The position numbers and the translations under genes were made by a program. Shown here one piece after another: positions 1-7,527 of a stretch of 64,000 nucleotides of DNA. Under the pieces are notes generated by a model. The model saw only the letters and a list, made by a program, of their open reading frames with translations. It was not told the origin of the DNA and ran no database searches. Each line of letters opens with the position of its first letter. Within the stretch, counting starts at the first letter, position 1. The stretch spans positions 27,031 to 91,030 of the forward strand of contig DASUOH010000008.1 in the NCBI GenBank assembly GCA_036276735.1, in the 5' to 3' direction. This stretch comes from VRUE01 sp036276735 (GTDB taxonomy: Bacteria > Actinomycetota > Thermoleophilia > Solirubrobacterales > 70-9).

Positions 1-44
1 GGCCAGCAAAGCGCGGTCGAGTTGATCGAAAGCGGGGGCACGCC

Positions 45-1745
45 ATGAACGCGGAGCGAGCAAGCGCACCGACCAAGCGGCCCGAGCTCGCCTTCGACGG
101 CTGGGCGCCGCGCCGGCCCCGCTGGGTCGAGATAGCGACCAGCGCCGACCACAAGGACGTCGGCCGCGCCCTGGTCGTCTCCGCGCTCGGCTTCCTCTTC
201 CTCGCCCTGGTCGAGCTGCTGCTGATGCGGCTGCAGCTGGCGATTCCGGAGAACACCTTCCTCAGCCCGGTCGGCTTCAATCGCATGCTCTCCCTCTACG
301 GGGCGACCGGCGTCTTCCTCTTCGCCGTGCCGTTCGCGCTCGGCCTCTTCTACTACGTGACGCCGCTGCAGATCGGCGCCCGCGGGACGGCCCTGCCGCG
401 CCTCGGCCAGATCGGCCTCTGGCTCTACATAGCCGGCGCCGCGGTCCTCTACGCGGGGCTCCTCTTCACGCCGTCGGAGGCCGGCGTCAACCCCCTCGCC
501 CCCCTCTCGGAGCTCACCTTCCTGCCCAACAACGGGGTCGACGCCTGGGCCGCCGCAACCGGCCTCGCAACGCTTGGATTCGTCCTGCTGGCGATCGACC
601 TGGTGGCGACCCTGCGCATGCTGCGCGCCCCCGGCATGGCCTGGCGCCGGCTGCCGATCTTCTCCTGGGCGGCGGCGATCTCCTCCTGGCTGCTGCTCTT
701 CATCGGGCCGGTGATGCTGGCCGCGCTGGCGATGCTGCTGATCGACCGCAACTTCGAAGGCATCTTCTTCGTCGGCGGCGCCGGCGGCGCGCCGCTGCTC
801 TGGCAGCACCTCAGCTGGATCTTCTTCACCGGCGCCTACATGCTGGTGCTGATCTTCGCCTTCGGCGCGATCGCGGAAATCGCCTCCGGCATGTCTCGGA
901 AGCCGATCTTCAACCGTGGCGCCGTGATCGGCTCGCTGGTAGCGATCGCCGTGCTCGGGACGCTGGCTTGGATGCAGAACATGCTCACCGCGCCGATCGG
1001 CGTCGGCTGGATGTACTTCGCGATGATCGTGTCGCTGGCGCTGATCGTGCCCTTCGGCCTCGTCTTCTTCAACCTGATCGCGACCCTGGTCGGCGGCACG
1101 CTGCGGATGCGGGCGCCGCTGCTCTTCGCCGCCGGGGCGACCGCGATGATCGCGATCGGCCTCGCCGCCGAGCTTTCCCACTCGCTGGTGGCGCTCGCCT
1201 GGCGGCTGCAGCACACGACCGACGCGACCGCCGCCACGCACTTCTCGCTCGTCGGCGGCGCCGTCTTCGGCGGCTTCGCGGCTCTCCACTGGTGGTTCCC
1301 GAAGATGACCGGGAAGACGATGGGCGAGAGCCTGGCGCGCTTCTCGTTCTGGACGATGACCGCCGGCATGCTGCTCACCTTCGTCCCCCTCCTCCTCGCC
1401 GGCGGCTTCGAGGGCCAGCCGGTCGACACCTACAAGTTCTTCGACGGCACCAGGGTCAGCGGCTACAACCTGATCGCCTCGATCGGCGCCTTCGTGCTCG
1501 CGATCGGGATCGTGATGACGCTCGTCAACGCCGTGCTCAGCCGCGACGGCGGCGCCCCGACCGGCCACGATCCGTGGGGCGGTGACTCGCTCGAGTGGTT
1601 CGCGCTCTCGCCGCCCGACCCGCACAACTTCGACGTCCTGCCGGACGTTCGCAGCCCCCGCCCGCTGCGCGACATCCGCACGGCAGTCGGCGGGCGCGAT
1701 GCCCGCCGCGCCGCGCCGGCTCGCGATTCCCAGCCGGTAGCCTAA
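45..1745 (+). CDS. Cox1-like (heme-copper oxidase subunit I) paralogue lacking catalytic ligands
   Basis: This 566-aa polytopic membrane protein aligns over its whole length with the canonical CtaD encoded at 11332-13248. Shared blocks include PLQIGA, LRAPGM, WQHLSW and HWWFPKMTGK. The active-site residues are not kept. The low-spin heme His of helix II is Tyr85. The CuB His and cross-linked Tyr of helix VI are Thr262 and Met266. The CuB His-His pair is Gln311-Asn312. Only one His (399) of the helix X HxH pair remains, and the K-channel Lys is Val. It therefore cannot form the normal heme a3-CuB centre. It lies 4 bp before ctaB. A scaffold, assembly or divergent redox role is inference only. 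Confidence 0.85.
   Translation: MNAERASAPTKRPELAFDGWAPRRPRWVEIATSADHKDVGRALVVSALGFLFLALVELLLMRLQLAIPENTFLSPVGFNRMLSLYGATGVFLFAVPFALGLFYYVTPLQIGARGTALPRLGQIGLWLYIAGAAVLYAGLLFTPSEAGVNPLAPLSELTFLPNNGVDAWAAATGLATLGFVLLAIDLVATLRMLRAPGMAWRRLPIFSWAAAISSWLLLFIGPVMLAALAMLLIDRNFEGIFFVGGAGGAPLLWQHLSWIFFTGAYMLVLIFAFGAIAEIASGMSRKPIFNRGAVIGSLVAIAVLGTLAWMQNMLTAPIGVGWMYFAMIVSLALIVPFGLVFFNLIATLVGGTLRMRAPLLFAAGATAMIAIGLAAELSHSLVALAWRLQHTTDATAATHFSLVGGAVFGGFAALHWWFPKMTGKTMGESLARFSFWTMTAGMLLTFVPLLLAGGFEGQPVDTYKFFDGTRVSGYNLIASIGAFVLAIGIVMTLVNAVLSRDGGAPTGHDPWGGDSLEWFALSPPDPHNFDVLPDVRSPRPLRDIRTAVGGRDARRAAPARDSQPVA
1738..1743 (+). promoter_or_regulatory. -10-like hexamer for a leaderless ctaB transcript
   Basis: TAGCCT lies 6 nt before the GTG start of ctaB. 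The same TANNNT-(6 to 8 nt)-start arrangement recurs before several other genes here, which suggests leaderless mRNA. Promoter activity is inferred. Confidence 0.4.
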
Positions 1746-1749
1746 AAAC

Positions 1750-2649
1750 GTGAGCGCAGGCGCCCAGACGGCCGCCCTCTCGCGGCGCCCCGCGGCGCTG
1801 ACGCTGCTGCGTGACCTCCTCACGCTGACCAAGCCCAAGGTCCAGTCGCTGCTGCTGTTCACGACGGTGACGACTATGTACGTCGCAGGCGACCCCTCCC
1901 CGGGGCTGGTCCTCCTCACCTGCCTGGGCGGCGCCCTCTCGGCCGGCGGCGCCGGGGCGATCAACCACGCCGTCGACCGCGACATCGACCGCACGATGGC
2001 CCGCACCGCCGACCGGCCCGTCGCCAGCGGCCGCATCTCGCCCGCTGTCGCCATCGGCTTCGGCGCCGCGCTCGGCCTCTGCTCCTTCCTGCTGCTGGCG
2101 CTGACCGTCAACCCGCTGGCAGCGGCGCTCTCGCTCTCCGGCCTCTTCGGCTACGTCTTCGTCTACACGCTGTGGCTGAAGCGCGCGACCCCGCAGAACA
2201 TCGTCATCGGCGGCGCCGCCGGCGCGGTGCCGCCGCTGGTCGCCTGGGCGGCCGTGACGGGCGGCCTCAGCGGCACGGCGTTCTACCTCTTCGCGATCGT
2301 CTTCTTCTGGACCCCGCCCCACTTCTGGGCGCTCTCGCTGCTGATGAAGGACGAGTACGCGCGGGCCGGCGTGCCGATGCTGCCGGTGGTACGCGGCGAG
2401 GCCGAGACGCGTCGCCAGATCCTGCTCTACACGGTGCTGCTCTATGCGGTCACGCAGCTGCCCTTCTGCGCGGGGGCCTTCGGGCTCGAGTACCTGGTCG
2501 CCTCGATGTCGCTCGGCGCCGGCTTCATCTACTGCTCGGTGCGCCTGCTGCGCAGCGCCGACCGCCGCTGGGCACTCCGCACCTACCTCTTCTCCCTCGC
2601 CTACCTGGCGCTGCTCTTCGCGGCGATGCCGCTCGACCGCGTCGTCTAG
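1750..2649 (+). CDS. ctaB: Protoheme IX farnesyltransferase (heme O synthase)
   Basis: This 299-aa UbiA-family membrane prenyltransferase converts heme B to heme O, the first step to heme A. The first Asp-rich motif is visible as NHAVDRDIDRTMARTADRP (about residues 75-93), followed by VYTLWLKR and GAAGAVPPLVAW. About nine hydrophobic helices are evident, and the length is normal. The GTG start sits just behind the stop of the Cox1-like gene and is preceded by a -10-like hexamer. With ctaA downstream it supplies heme A to the CtaCDE oxidase. Confidence 0.95.
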   Translation: MSAGAQTAALSRRPAALTLLRDLLTLTKPKVQSLLLFTTVTTMYVAGDPSPGLVLLTCLGGALSAGGAGAINHAVDRDIDRTMARTADRPVASGRISPAVAIGFGAALGLCSFLLLALTVNPLAAALSLSGLFGYVFVYTLWLKRATPQNIVIGGAAGAVPPLVAWAAVTGGLSGTAFYLFAIVFFWTPPHFWALSLLMKDEYARAGVPMLPVVRGEAETRRQILLYTVLLYAVTQLPFCAGAFGLEYLVASMSLGAGFIYCSVRLLRSADRRWALRTYLFSLAYLALLFAAMPLDRVV

Positions 2650-2676
2650 ACCTGGCGCCCTGATAGAAATCCCGCC

Positions 2677-2790
2677 GTGGACCGCGAGACCTCGAAACGA
2701 CAGATCACGGCCGGCCTCGTGGCAGGCGGCATCGCCGCCGCGGTATTCGCCCTCTGCTTCCTCGCCGCCACGCTCTACATCGCATCATGA
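2677..2790 (+). CDS. 37-aa single-helix membrane protein
   Basis: A GTG-initiated 37-aa reading frame has a basic N-terminus (DRETSKRQ) followed by one hydrophobic helix of about 25 residues. Its TGA overlaps the ATG of the next gene as ATGA, a typical translational-coupling junction, which supports it being real. TAGAAA lies 7 nt upstream of the start. It resembles the tiny accessory subunits of respiratory oxidases in size and setting. That role is a guess from its position between ctaB and another small membrane protein. Confidence 0.6.
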   Translation: MDRETSKRQITAGLVAGGIAAAVFALCFLAATLYIAS

Positions 2791-3074
2791 GCGCGGACCG
2801 CGAGATCTCCGAGCCCGGCGAGCTCGTGCAGGCGTCCCGCCCCTCCTGGGCGCCGATCTTCTTCGCCTTCGGCGCCGCGCTTGCCCTCTGCGGCCTCTTC
2901 GCGCAGGGCTTCATGGTCCGCGGCTGGGTCTACTCGATCATCGGCGGCATCGTCGCTCTCGCCGCCCTCCGCAGCATGGCCGGCGAGGCGCGGCGCGACT
3001 ACTACTCGCGACCGCGGCGCCAGCGCGTCCGCGGCGCCGTGCTTCCGGTCGAACGGCTCTCCCCACCGCGCTGA
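2787..3074 (+). CDS. Small two-helix membrane protein of the oxidase cluster
   Basis: This 95-aa protein has a soluble N-terminus (about 22 residues), two hydrophobic helices (about 23-43 and 46-66) and an Arg-rich tail. It is coupled to the 37-aa gene by an ATGA overlap. Position and topology recall the small subunit IV (CtaF-like) proteins of actinobacterial cytochrome c oxidases, but it is shorter and I see no diagnostic motif. Hypothetical oxidase-associated protein. Confidence 0.65.
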   Translation: MSADREISEPGELVQASRPSWAPIFFAFGAALALCGLFAQGFMVRGWVYSIIGGIVALAALRSMAGEARRDYYSRPRRQRVRGAVLPVERLSPPR

Positions 3075-3181
3075 CGCCGTAACACCGGCGCATCTCGGCG
3101 TCCTCAGTCGACCGGCTGCGGGTCACGCACATCAGTGCGCTCCCCTTGCCGGCCTCCCTGCGTCCACCGATCTGCTTGGTC

Positions 3182-3580
3182 CTACGGCGTCATCCCTGAG
3201 GTGGCGCCGTCACTCGTCCACACTCGGATGATGTCGCGGACGGAGAGAACTCCGGCAACGTCGCCGTCCTCGAAGACGACGAGGTGGCGGATGCCGCGCC
3301 TGGCCATCTCGCTGGCAGCGCGCTCGAGGCTCCACTCGGGCTCCGCCGCCACCACCCCCTCGCTCATGTGATCGCAGACCCGCTCGCTGTCGGGATCCTC
3401 GCCGCGCCCCAGGGAGACCAGGATGTCTCGCTCGGTGACGATCGACGGCACCGGCGTCTCGTCGTCGGCGACAAGCGCCGCGCCGATCCCGTTCTCCGTC
3501 ATCCGTTCGGCAGCCTCGCGCAGGGTGTGCGCCGGCCCGACGGTCAGCACCACGTCCGACATCCCATCCCTTACCTGCAT
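3182..3580 (-). CDS. Tandem CBS-domain protein
   Basis: The 132-aa protein consists almost entirely of two CBS motifs (about residues 4-60 and 68-125), seen as VTERDILVSL and VLSVRDIIRV at the two domain ends. Such Bateman modules bind adenine nucleotides and act as regulatory or energy-sensing units. No catalytic domain is attached. A good Shine-Dalgarno (ACGGAGG) precedes the ATG. It is divergent from the diheme cytochrome gene. The partner is unknown. Confidence 0.85.
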   Translation of the reverse strand: MQVRDGMSDVVLTVGPAHTLREAAERMTENGIGAALVADDETPVPSIVTERDILVSLGRGEDPDSERVCDHMSEGVVAAEPEWSLERAASEMARRGIRHLVVFEDGDVAGVLSVRDIIRVWTSDGATSGMTP

Positions 3581-3676
3581 CGCGCCTCCGTTCCTGACCG
3601 TTTTGACCTAGTGCGAATCGCCTCAAGCCTACCCGACTCCAGGCGCCGACACGCATGCTGACCGACGGCTTCGACG

Positions 3677-3682
3677 TATAGA
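3677..3682 (+). promoter_or_regulatory. -10 element upstream of the diheme cytochrome c gene
   Basis: TATAGA, in the context GTATAGAC, sits about 28 nt before the ATG at 3711. The same octamer occurs in the minus-strand promoter of rplM near 33345. No convincing -35 is visible. Confidence 0.4.
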
Positions 3683-3710
3683 CTCCGGCCCGCTCGTACG
3701 CACGAAAGCC

Positions 3711-4409
3711 ATGCCGACCCCGCCCATGCCGACCCGCCTTCTGCTGCTCCTCGCCGCACTCGCGGCGATTGCCCTGCCCGCCTCGGGTTGCGGCACGAGC
3801 AGCGCCGACCCCGAGCGGGGCCGCGAACTGTTCAAACAGAAATGCGGGACCTGCCATGGGATGGCGGAGGCGGGGTCGACGGCACAGATCGGGCCAAACC
3901 TCGACGATGCCTTTGCGGCCGCCCGCGCTTCCGGCCAGGGTGAGTCGACGATCGAAGGCGTGGTCGAAGCGCAGGTCGAATACCCACGCCCGAGCAACGA
4001 CAACCCGGCGGTCTCGATGCCGCCCGACCTCGTCACCGGGCAGGATCTCGACGACGTCGCCGCCTACGTCGCCGAATACGCGGGCGTGCCGGGTGCGGCG
4101 CCGCCGAAAGTTCCCGGCGGGCCTGGCGCGCAGGTGTTCGCCAACAACGGCTGCGCCAGCTGCCACGCGCTGGCCGAGGCCAACGCGGGCGGCACGACCG
4201 GTCCGGACCTGGACAAAGTGCTCGTCGGTCAGAGCGCGGGGTCGATCGAGAAATCGATCGTCGACCCGAACGCGCAGATCACCCCGGGCTACCCGCCGAA
4301 CGTGATGCCGGGCGAATACGAGACCCAGCTCAGCCCCAAAGAACTCAAAGAGCTCGTCGCCTTCCTCGCCGAAGCCACCGCCAAAGGCGGCTCGGGCGGG
4401 GGCAAATAG
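3711..4409 (+). CDS. Diheme c-type cytochrome, lipoprotein
   Basis: The 232-aa protein begins with a lipoprotein signal peptide (hydrophobic run then ASGCG, lipid Cys at about 27). Two cytochrome c domains follow, each with one CxxCH site: CGTCH at about 44-48 and CASCH at about 145-149. Candidate distal Met ligands lie in VSMPP and NVMPG. It should sit on the outer face of the membrane and carry electrons. Being next to heme A and oxidase genes, it is a plausible donor to CtaC. The ATG 15 nt downstream is an alternative start. Confidence 0.88.
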   Translation: MPTPPMPTRLLLLLAALAAIALPASGCGTSSADPERGRELFKQKCGTCHGMAEAGSTAQIGPNLDDAFAAARASGQGESTIEGVVEAQVEYPRPSNDNPAVSMPPDLVTGQDLDDVAAYVAEYAGVPGAAPPKVPGGPGAQVFANNGCASCHALAEANAGGTTGPDLDKVLVGQSAGSIEKSIVDPNAQITPGYPPNVMPGEYETQLSPKELKELVAFLAEATAKGGSGGGK

Positions 4410-4484
4410 CGCCGGGGCTCACCGCCGGCCCGGCGAACCGCCGCTGGCATCATCTAGGCCGCCGATGCCACGACCTCGTCTCTG

Positions 4485-5459
4485 ATGCGTGAGCGCCTGC
4501 AGATCGCGCCGCAGCTCTACGCCAACGTAGCGCTGGTCGCCCTCGCCGCCCTGGCGCTGATCGTCCTCACCGGGGCGGCTGTGCGGCTGACCGGCTCCGG
4601 GCTCGGCTGCCCGGACTGGCCCAAATGCTACGGGCAGACGGTGCCGCCGCTGGAGACCCACGCGGTGATCGAGTACGGCAACCGGCTGCTGACCGGCTTC
4701 GTCGGCCTCGCGGTGATCGCGGCAAGCGCCCTGGCCTGGTTTCGCCGTCCCTTCCGCTCGCACCTGGCGCTGTTCGGCGCGATGCTCCCGGTCGGCGTGC
4801 TCTGCCAGGCGATTCTCGGCGCCCTCGTCGTCAAGTACCACCTGGCCCCCGGCCTGGTGATGGGCCACTTCATCCTCTCGATGCTGCTGCTCGACGCCGC
4901 CTTCGCGCTGGCCTGGTGCGCCCGCTATGAACCGGGCGAGCGGCGCCCGTCGAGCGACCGACTCGGAGTGTGGGCGGTGCGCGCCCTGATCCCGCTCGGC
5001 CAGCTGACGATCCTGGCGGGCACGATCGCCACCGGCTCCGGCCCCCACGCCGGTGCCCACGAAGGCGAGTTGGTCCACCGCTTCGACTTTCAGGGTGTCG
5101 AGACGCTCGAGTGGGTCGTCCAGCGCCACTCGGCGATCGCGGCCGTCTTCGGCATCGCGGCGATCGGCGTCTGGCTGCTGCTTCGCCGGCCCGGAGGCGA
5201 CAGGCGCGCCACGAAGCCCCTCGCCGTCGTAATCGGCCTGCTAGGCCTGCAGGGCGTCGTGGGCGGCCTCCAATGGGCGCTGGAGCTGCCCTCCGAGCTC
5301 GTCTGGCTCCACATCGCCGTGGCCATCGGGACCTGGCTGGCGATGCTGTGGGCAGTGGCGACGGCGGGGCGTCTGGCGCCCCGACCCACGGCTTCTGCTT
5401 CGCAGGGTGCAGCCGACGCGATCGAGTCAGCCGGCGGTCGAGTTCCGATCAAGACGTGA
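4485..5459 (+). CDS. ctaA: Heme A synthase
   Basis: This 324-aa CtaA/Cox15-type membrane protein oxidises heme O to heme A. The family signature GLGCPDWPKCYGQ is present at about 45-57, followed by the conserved HAVIEYGNRLLTG with its EYxNR Glu. Heme-ligand His residues appear in GHF, VQRHS and LHI contexts in later helices. Eight hydrophobic segments fit the duplicated four-helix fold. It completes the heme A branch started by ctaB. The N-terminus could be a few codons different because no clear ribosome site is present. Confidence 0.93.
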   Translation: MRERLQIAPQLYANVALVALAALALIVLTGAAVRLTGSGLGCPDWPKCYGQTVPPLETHAVIEYGNRLLTGFVGLAVIAASALAWFRRPFRSHLALFGAMLPVGVLCQAILGALVVKYHLAPGLVMGHFILSMLLLDAAFALAWCARYEPGERRPSSDRLGVWAVRALIPLGQLTILAGTIATGSGPHAGAHEGELVHRFDFQGVETLEWVVQRHSAIAAVFGIAAIGVWLLLRRPGGDRRATKPLAVVIGLLGLQGVVGGLQWALELPSELVWLHIAVAIGTWLAMLWAVATAGRLAPRPTASASQGAADAIESAGGRVPIKT

Positions 5460-5521
5460 ACCGAGCCGCTCGATCTCCCGACTCACCCACGTGAACTCTC
5501 GCCGCATCTCCTCACCTCTTT

Positions 5522-5698
5522 TCAATCTCCCGCTCGCCTCACCGCTCGGTAGCCGTATGCCGCCGCCGCGCAGACGAGCACCAGCATCCACAGCGCGCCA
5601 AACAGTGGTCGCGTCAGCTGCGTCAAGGCGATGATCGATAGGGCGGCGACCGTGACGATCACCACCCAGCGGAAGACCGCCTGCTCGGAGAGGCGCAC
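5522..5698 (-). CDS. Small two-helix membrane protein (58 aa)
   Basis: On the minus strand a GTG-initiated 58-aa frame encodes two hydrophobic helices (about 10-26 and 33-49) separated by a short TRPLFG turn and ending in basic residues, a regular small membrane-protein pattern. It fills an otherwise empty gap of about 290 bp between ctaA and the next gene, which is divergent. No Shine-Dalgarno is seen, so translation would have to be leaderless. No family recognised. Confidence 0.4.
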   Translation of the reverse strand: MRLSEQAVFRWVVIVTVAALSIIALTQLTRPLFGALWMLVLVCAAAAYGYRAVRRAGD

Positions 5699-5752
5699 GG
5701 GCTAAGAGGTGGGGTCGCGAAGGCGGACGATGCGGGCATTATCCGGCACCTC

Positions 5753-6535
5753 GTGACCCTGCTCGCTGCCAAAATCCTCCTCGCTCCGCTCTGCGTTGTT
5801 GCGGTGTCCATTGCGGGTCGCCGCTGGGGCATTGCCGTCGCGGGCCTGCTCGGCGGACTGCCCGTCGTCGCGGGGCCCATCCTCCTTGTCATGACCCTCC
5901 TCCACGGTCACGAGTTCGGCACCGACGCCGCCGCCGGCACGCTGCTCGGGCTCGCCGCCCTCACCGCCTTCGTCGTCGCCTACGGCCATGTCGGGATGGT
6001 TGCCGGGCCAGCCCGGAGCCTCCTCTGCGGCTGGGCGGCATTCTTGGTCGCCGTCGCCGCGCTGAACGCAATCGAGCCGCCGCTGGTGCTGTCGCTCGGA
6101 CTGGTCGGCGCTTGCTTCGCGCTCGGCCTGAGAGCACTGCCGCCCGCGCCGCCCGCCCGGGCGACCGCCGCACCGCCGTGGTGGGACCTCCCCGGCCGCG
6201 CCCTCGCGGCCCTCAGCCTGGTGCTCGGCTTGACCGCCGTCTCCGGGGCGCTCGGACCGCACCTGAGCGGGCTGCTCGCGCCGTTCCCGATCCTCACCAG
6301 CGTCCTTGCCGTCTTCAGCCACGCCCACGATGGCTTCGCCGCGGTCGCCGTCCTGCTGCGCAACTTCGTGGTCGGCTTCTACGGCTTCGCAGCCTTCTGC
6401 TTCGCGCTGGCGATCGCCCTGCAGGACCTGTCGACCGCCGCTGCCTTCGGCATCGCGACGGCGGCGGCGCTGACCGTCCAGGCAGCGATCGTCGGCCTGC
6501 GCTGGCGCCTCGCCGCGGCGCCTTCCACGACCTGA
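5753..6535 (+). CDS. Polytopic membrane protein with internally repeated halves
   Basis: The 260-aa protein has about eight hydrophobic helices. A Gly/Pro-rich block occurs twice: GGLPVVAGPILLVMTLLHG near residue 35 and SGLLAPFPILTSVLAVFSH near residue 170, suggesting duplicated halves with opposite topology, as in many small transporters. I do not recognise the substrate. GTG start, no clear ribosome site. It ends 13 bp before the left copy of the direct repeat that bounds the following island. Confidence 0.7.
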   Translation: MTLLAAKILLAPLCVVAVSIAGRRWGIAVAGLLGGLPVVAGPILLVMTLLHGHEFGTDAAAGTLLGLAALTAFVVAYGHVGMVAGPARSLLCGWAAFLVAVAALNAIEPPLVLSLGLVGACFALGLRALPPAPPARATAAPPWWDLPGRALAALSLVLGLTAVSGALGPHLSGLLAPFPILTSVLAVFSHAHDGFAAVAVLLRNFVVGFYGFAAFCFALAIALQDLSTAAAFGIATAAALTVQAAIVGLRWRLAAAPSTT

Positions 6536-6548
6536 CGCGAAGCGGCTC

Positions 6549-6589
6549 CTAGAGGATGTAGACGCTGACGTAGACGATGATCCACATCA
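6549..6589 (+). repeat. Left 41-bp direct repeat (att-like copy of the ctaE 3' end)
   Basis: These 41 bases are identical to 9828-9868, which is the last 41 bases of ctaE including its stop codon. Here the sequence is detached from any oxidase gene. Similarity outside the repeat drops at once on the ctaE-body side and is only partial on the other side. This is the pattern left by site-specific integration into the 3' end of a gene. Confidence 0.85.
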
Positions 6590-6786
6590 TGCCGCGCCTG
6601 CATGACAGTGCGGATTGCGCTTGTTCAAGCGGTTCCGAGTCCGGCTAAGTTCGGTTGTCGCCGGTCTCGCTGGGCACGAGTGGCGCACCTTGTGCTCTCA
6701 CCGCATGCAGGGAGGAAGACGGCGCGGTGGAACTCAAGGAGACGACCTCAGATGATGCAAACATATGTTCGTAGAGAATAAGAGAC

Positions 6787-6792
6787 TAGGCT
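6787..6792 (+). promoter_or_regulatory. -10-like hexamer before the three-Cys gene
   Basis: TAGGCT lies 6 nt before the ATG at 6799. This matches the leaderless pattern seen before ctaB and hyuA. The intervening GAAGAA is also purine-rich, so a very short leader is possible. Confidence 0.35.
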
Positions 6793-6798
6793 GAAGAA

Positions 6799-7527
6799 AT
6801 GGCGGACAGAAGCGCAATTGAGTGGACCGAGGCAACCTGGAACCCGGTCACGGGCTGCGACAAGGTCTCGCCCGGATGCGCCCATTGCTACGCAGAGGCA
6901 TTCGCCGAGCGGTGGCGGGGAGTCGCTGGGCATCCCTACGAGCAGGGGTTCGATTTGCGTCTCTGGCCTCAGCGCCTGAGCCAGCCTCAGCGCTGGAAGC
7001 GACCTCGAATGATTTTCGTCAACTCGATGAGCGATTTGTTCCATGAGCGCATTCCCGTGGATTTCATCCGCCGGGTCTTCGATTCCATCGAGAACGCGCA
7101 TTGGCATACCTTCCAAATCCTTACTAAGCGTCCCGAGCGCATGGTCGAACTCGCCGACCAGCTCTCCTGGCCGGCGAACGTCTGGATGGGCGTCAGTATC
7201 GAGAACCGTCGATTCGTGGATCGAGCGGATGCACTACGTGAAGTGCCGGCGGCCGTTCGCTTCATCTCTGCGGAGCCCCTGCTTGGACCGCTCGAAGACC
7301 TTGACCTGGGTCAGATCGACTGGCTGATCGCAGGCGGAGAGTCTGGCCCCCGCGCAAGACCAGCCAAGGTGGAATGGATCAGGGGGCTGCGTGATCGCTG
7401 CGAGGACGAGGGTGTTGCGTTCTTCTTTAAGCAATGGGGTGGCCGGACGCCCAAGGCGGGCGGCAGGTTGCTAGATGGCATCGAGCACAACGGAATGCCG
7501 CCTTCACGACCTCTCGTTGCCCTCTAA
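6799..7527 (+). CDS. Phage Gp37/Gp68-type three-Cys-motif protein (DUF5131)
   Basis: The 242-aa protein opens with the family hallmark IEWTEATWNPVTGC and a Cys cluster, CDKVSPGCAHCYAE (Cys at about 20, 27 and 30). This is the three-Cys motif thought to bind an iron-sulfur cluster in a radical-SAM-like fold. Further family blocks are MSDLFHE, ILTKRPERM and GGESGPRARP, and the length is normal. Members occur in phages and defence-associated islands, typically beside TcmP, as here. The two genes are convergent and overlap by 4 nt, which is unusual for partners. The reaction is unknown. Confidence 0.85.
   Translation: MADRSAIEWTEATWNPVTGCDKVSPGCAHCYAEAFAERWRGVAGHPYEQGFDLRLWPQRLSQPQRWKRPRMIFVNSMSDLFHERIPVDFIRRVFDSIENAHWHTFQILTKRPERMVELADQLSWPANVWMGVSIENRRFVDRADALREVPAAVRFISAEPLLGPLEDLDLGQIDWLIAGGESGPRARPAKVEWIRGLRDRCEDEGVAFFFKQWGGRTPKAGGRLLDGIEHNGMPPSRPLVAL

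Noticed and set aside
3581..4166. Long minus-strand frame upstream of and overlapping the CBS gene
   Set aside because: It is a shadow of the diheme cytochrome c gene on the opposite strand, without protein-like composition.
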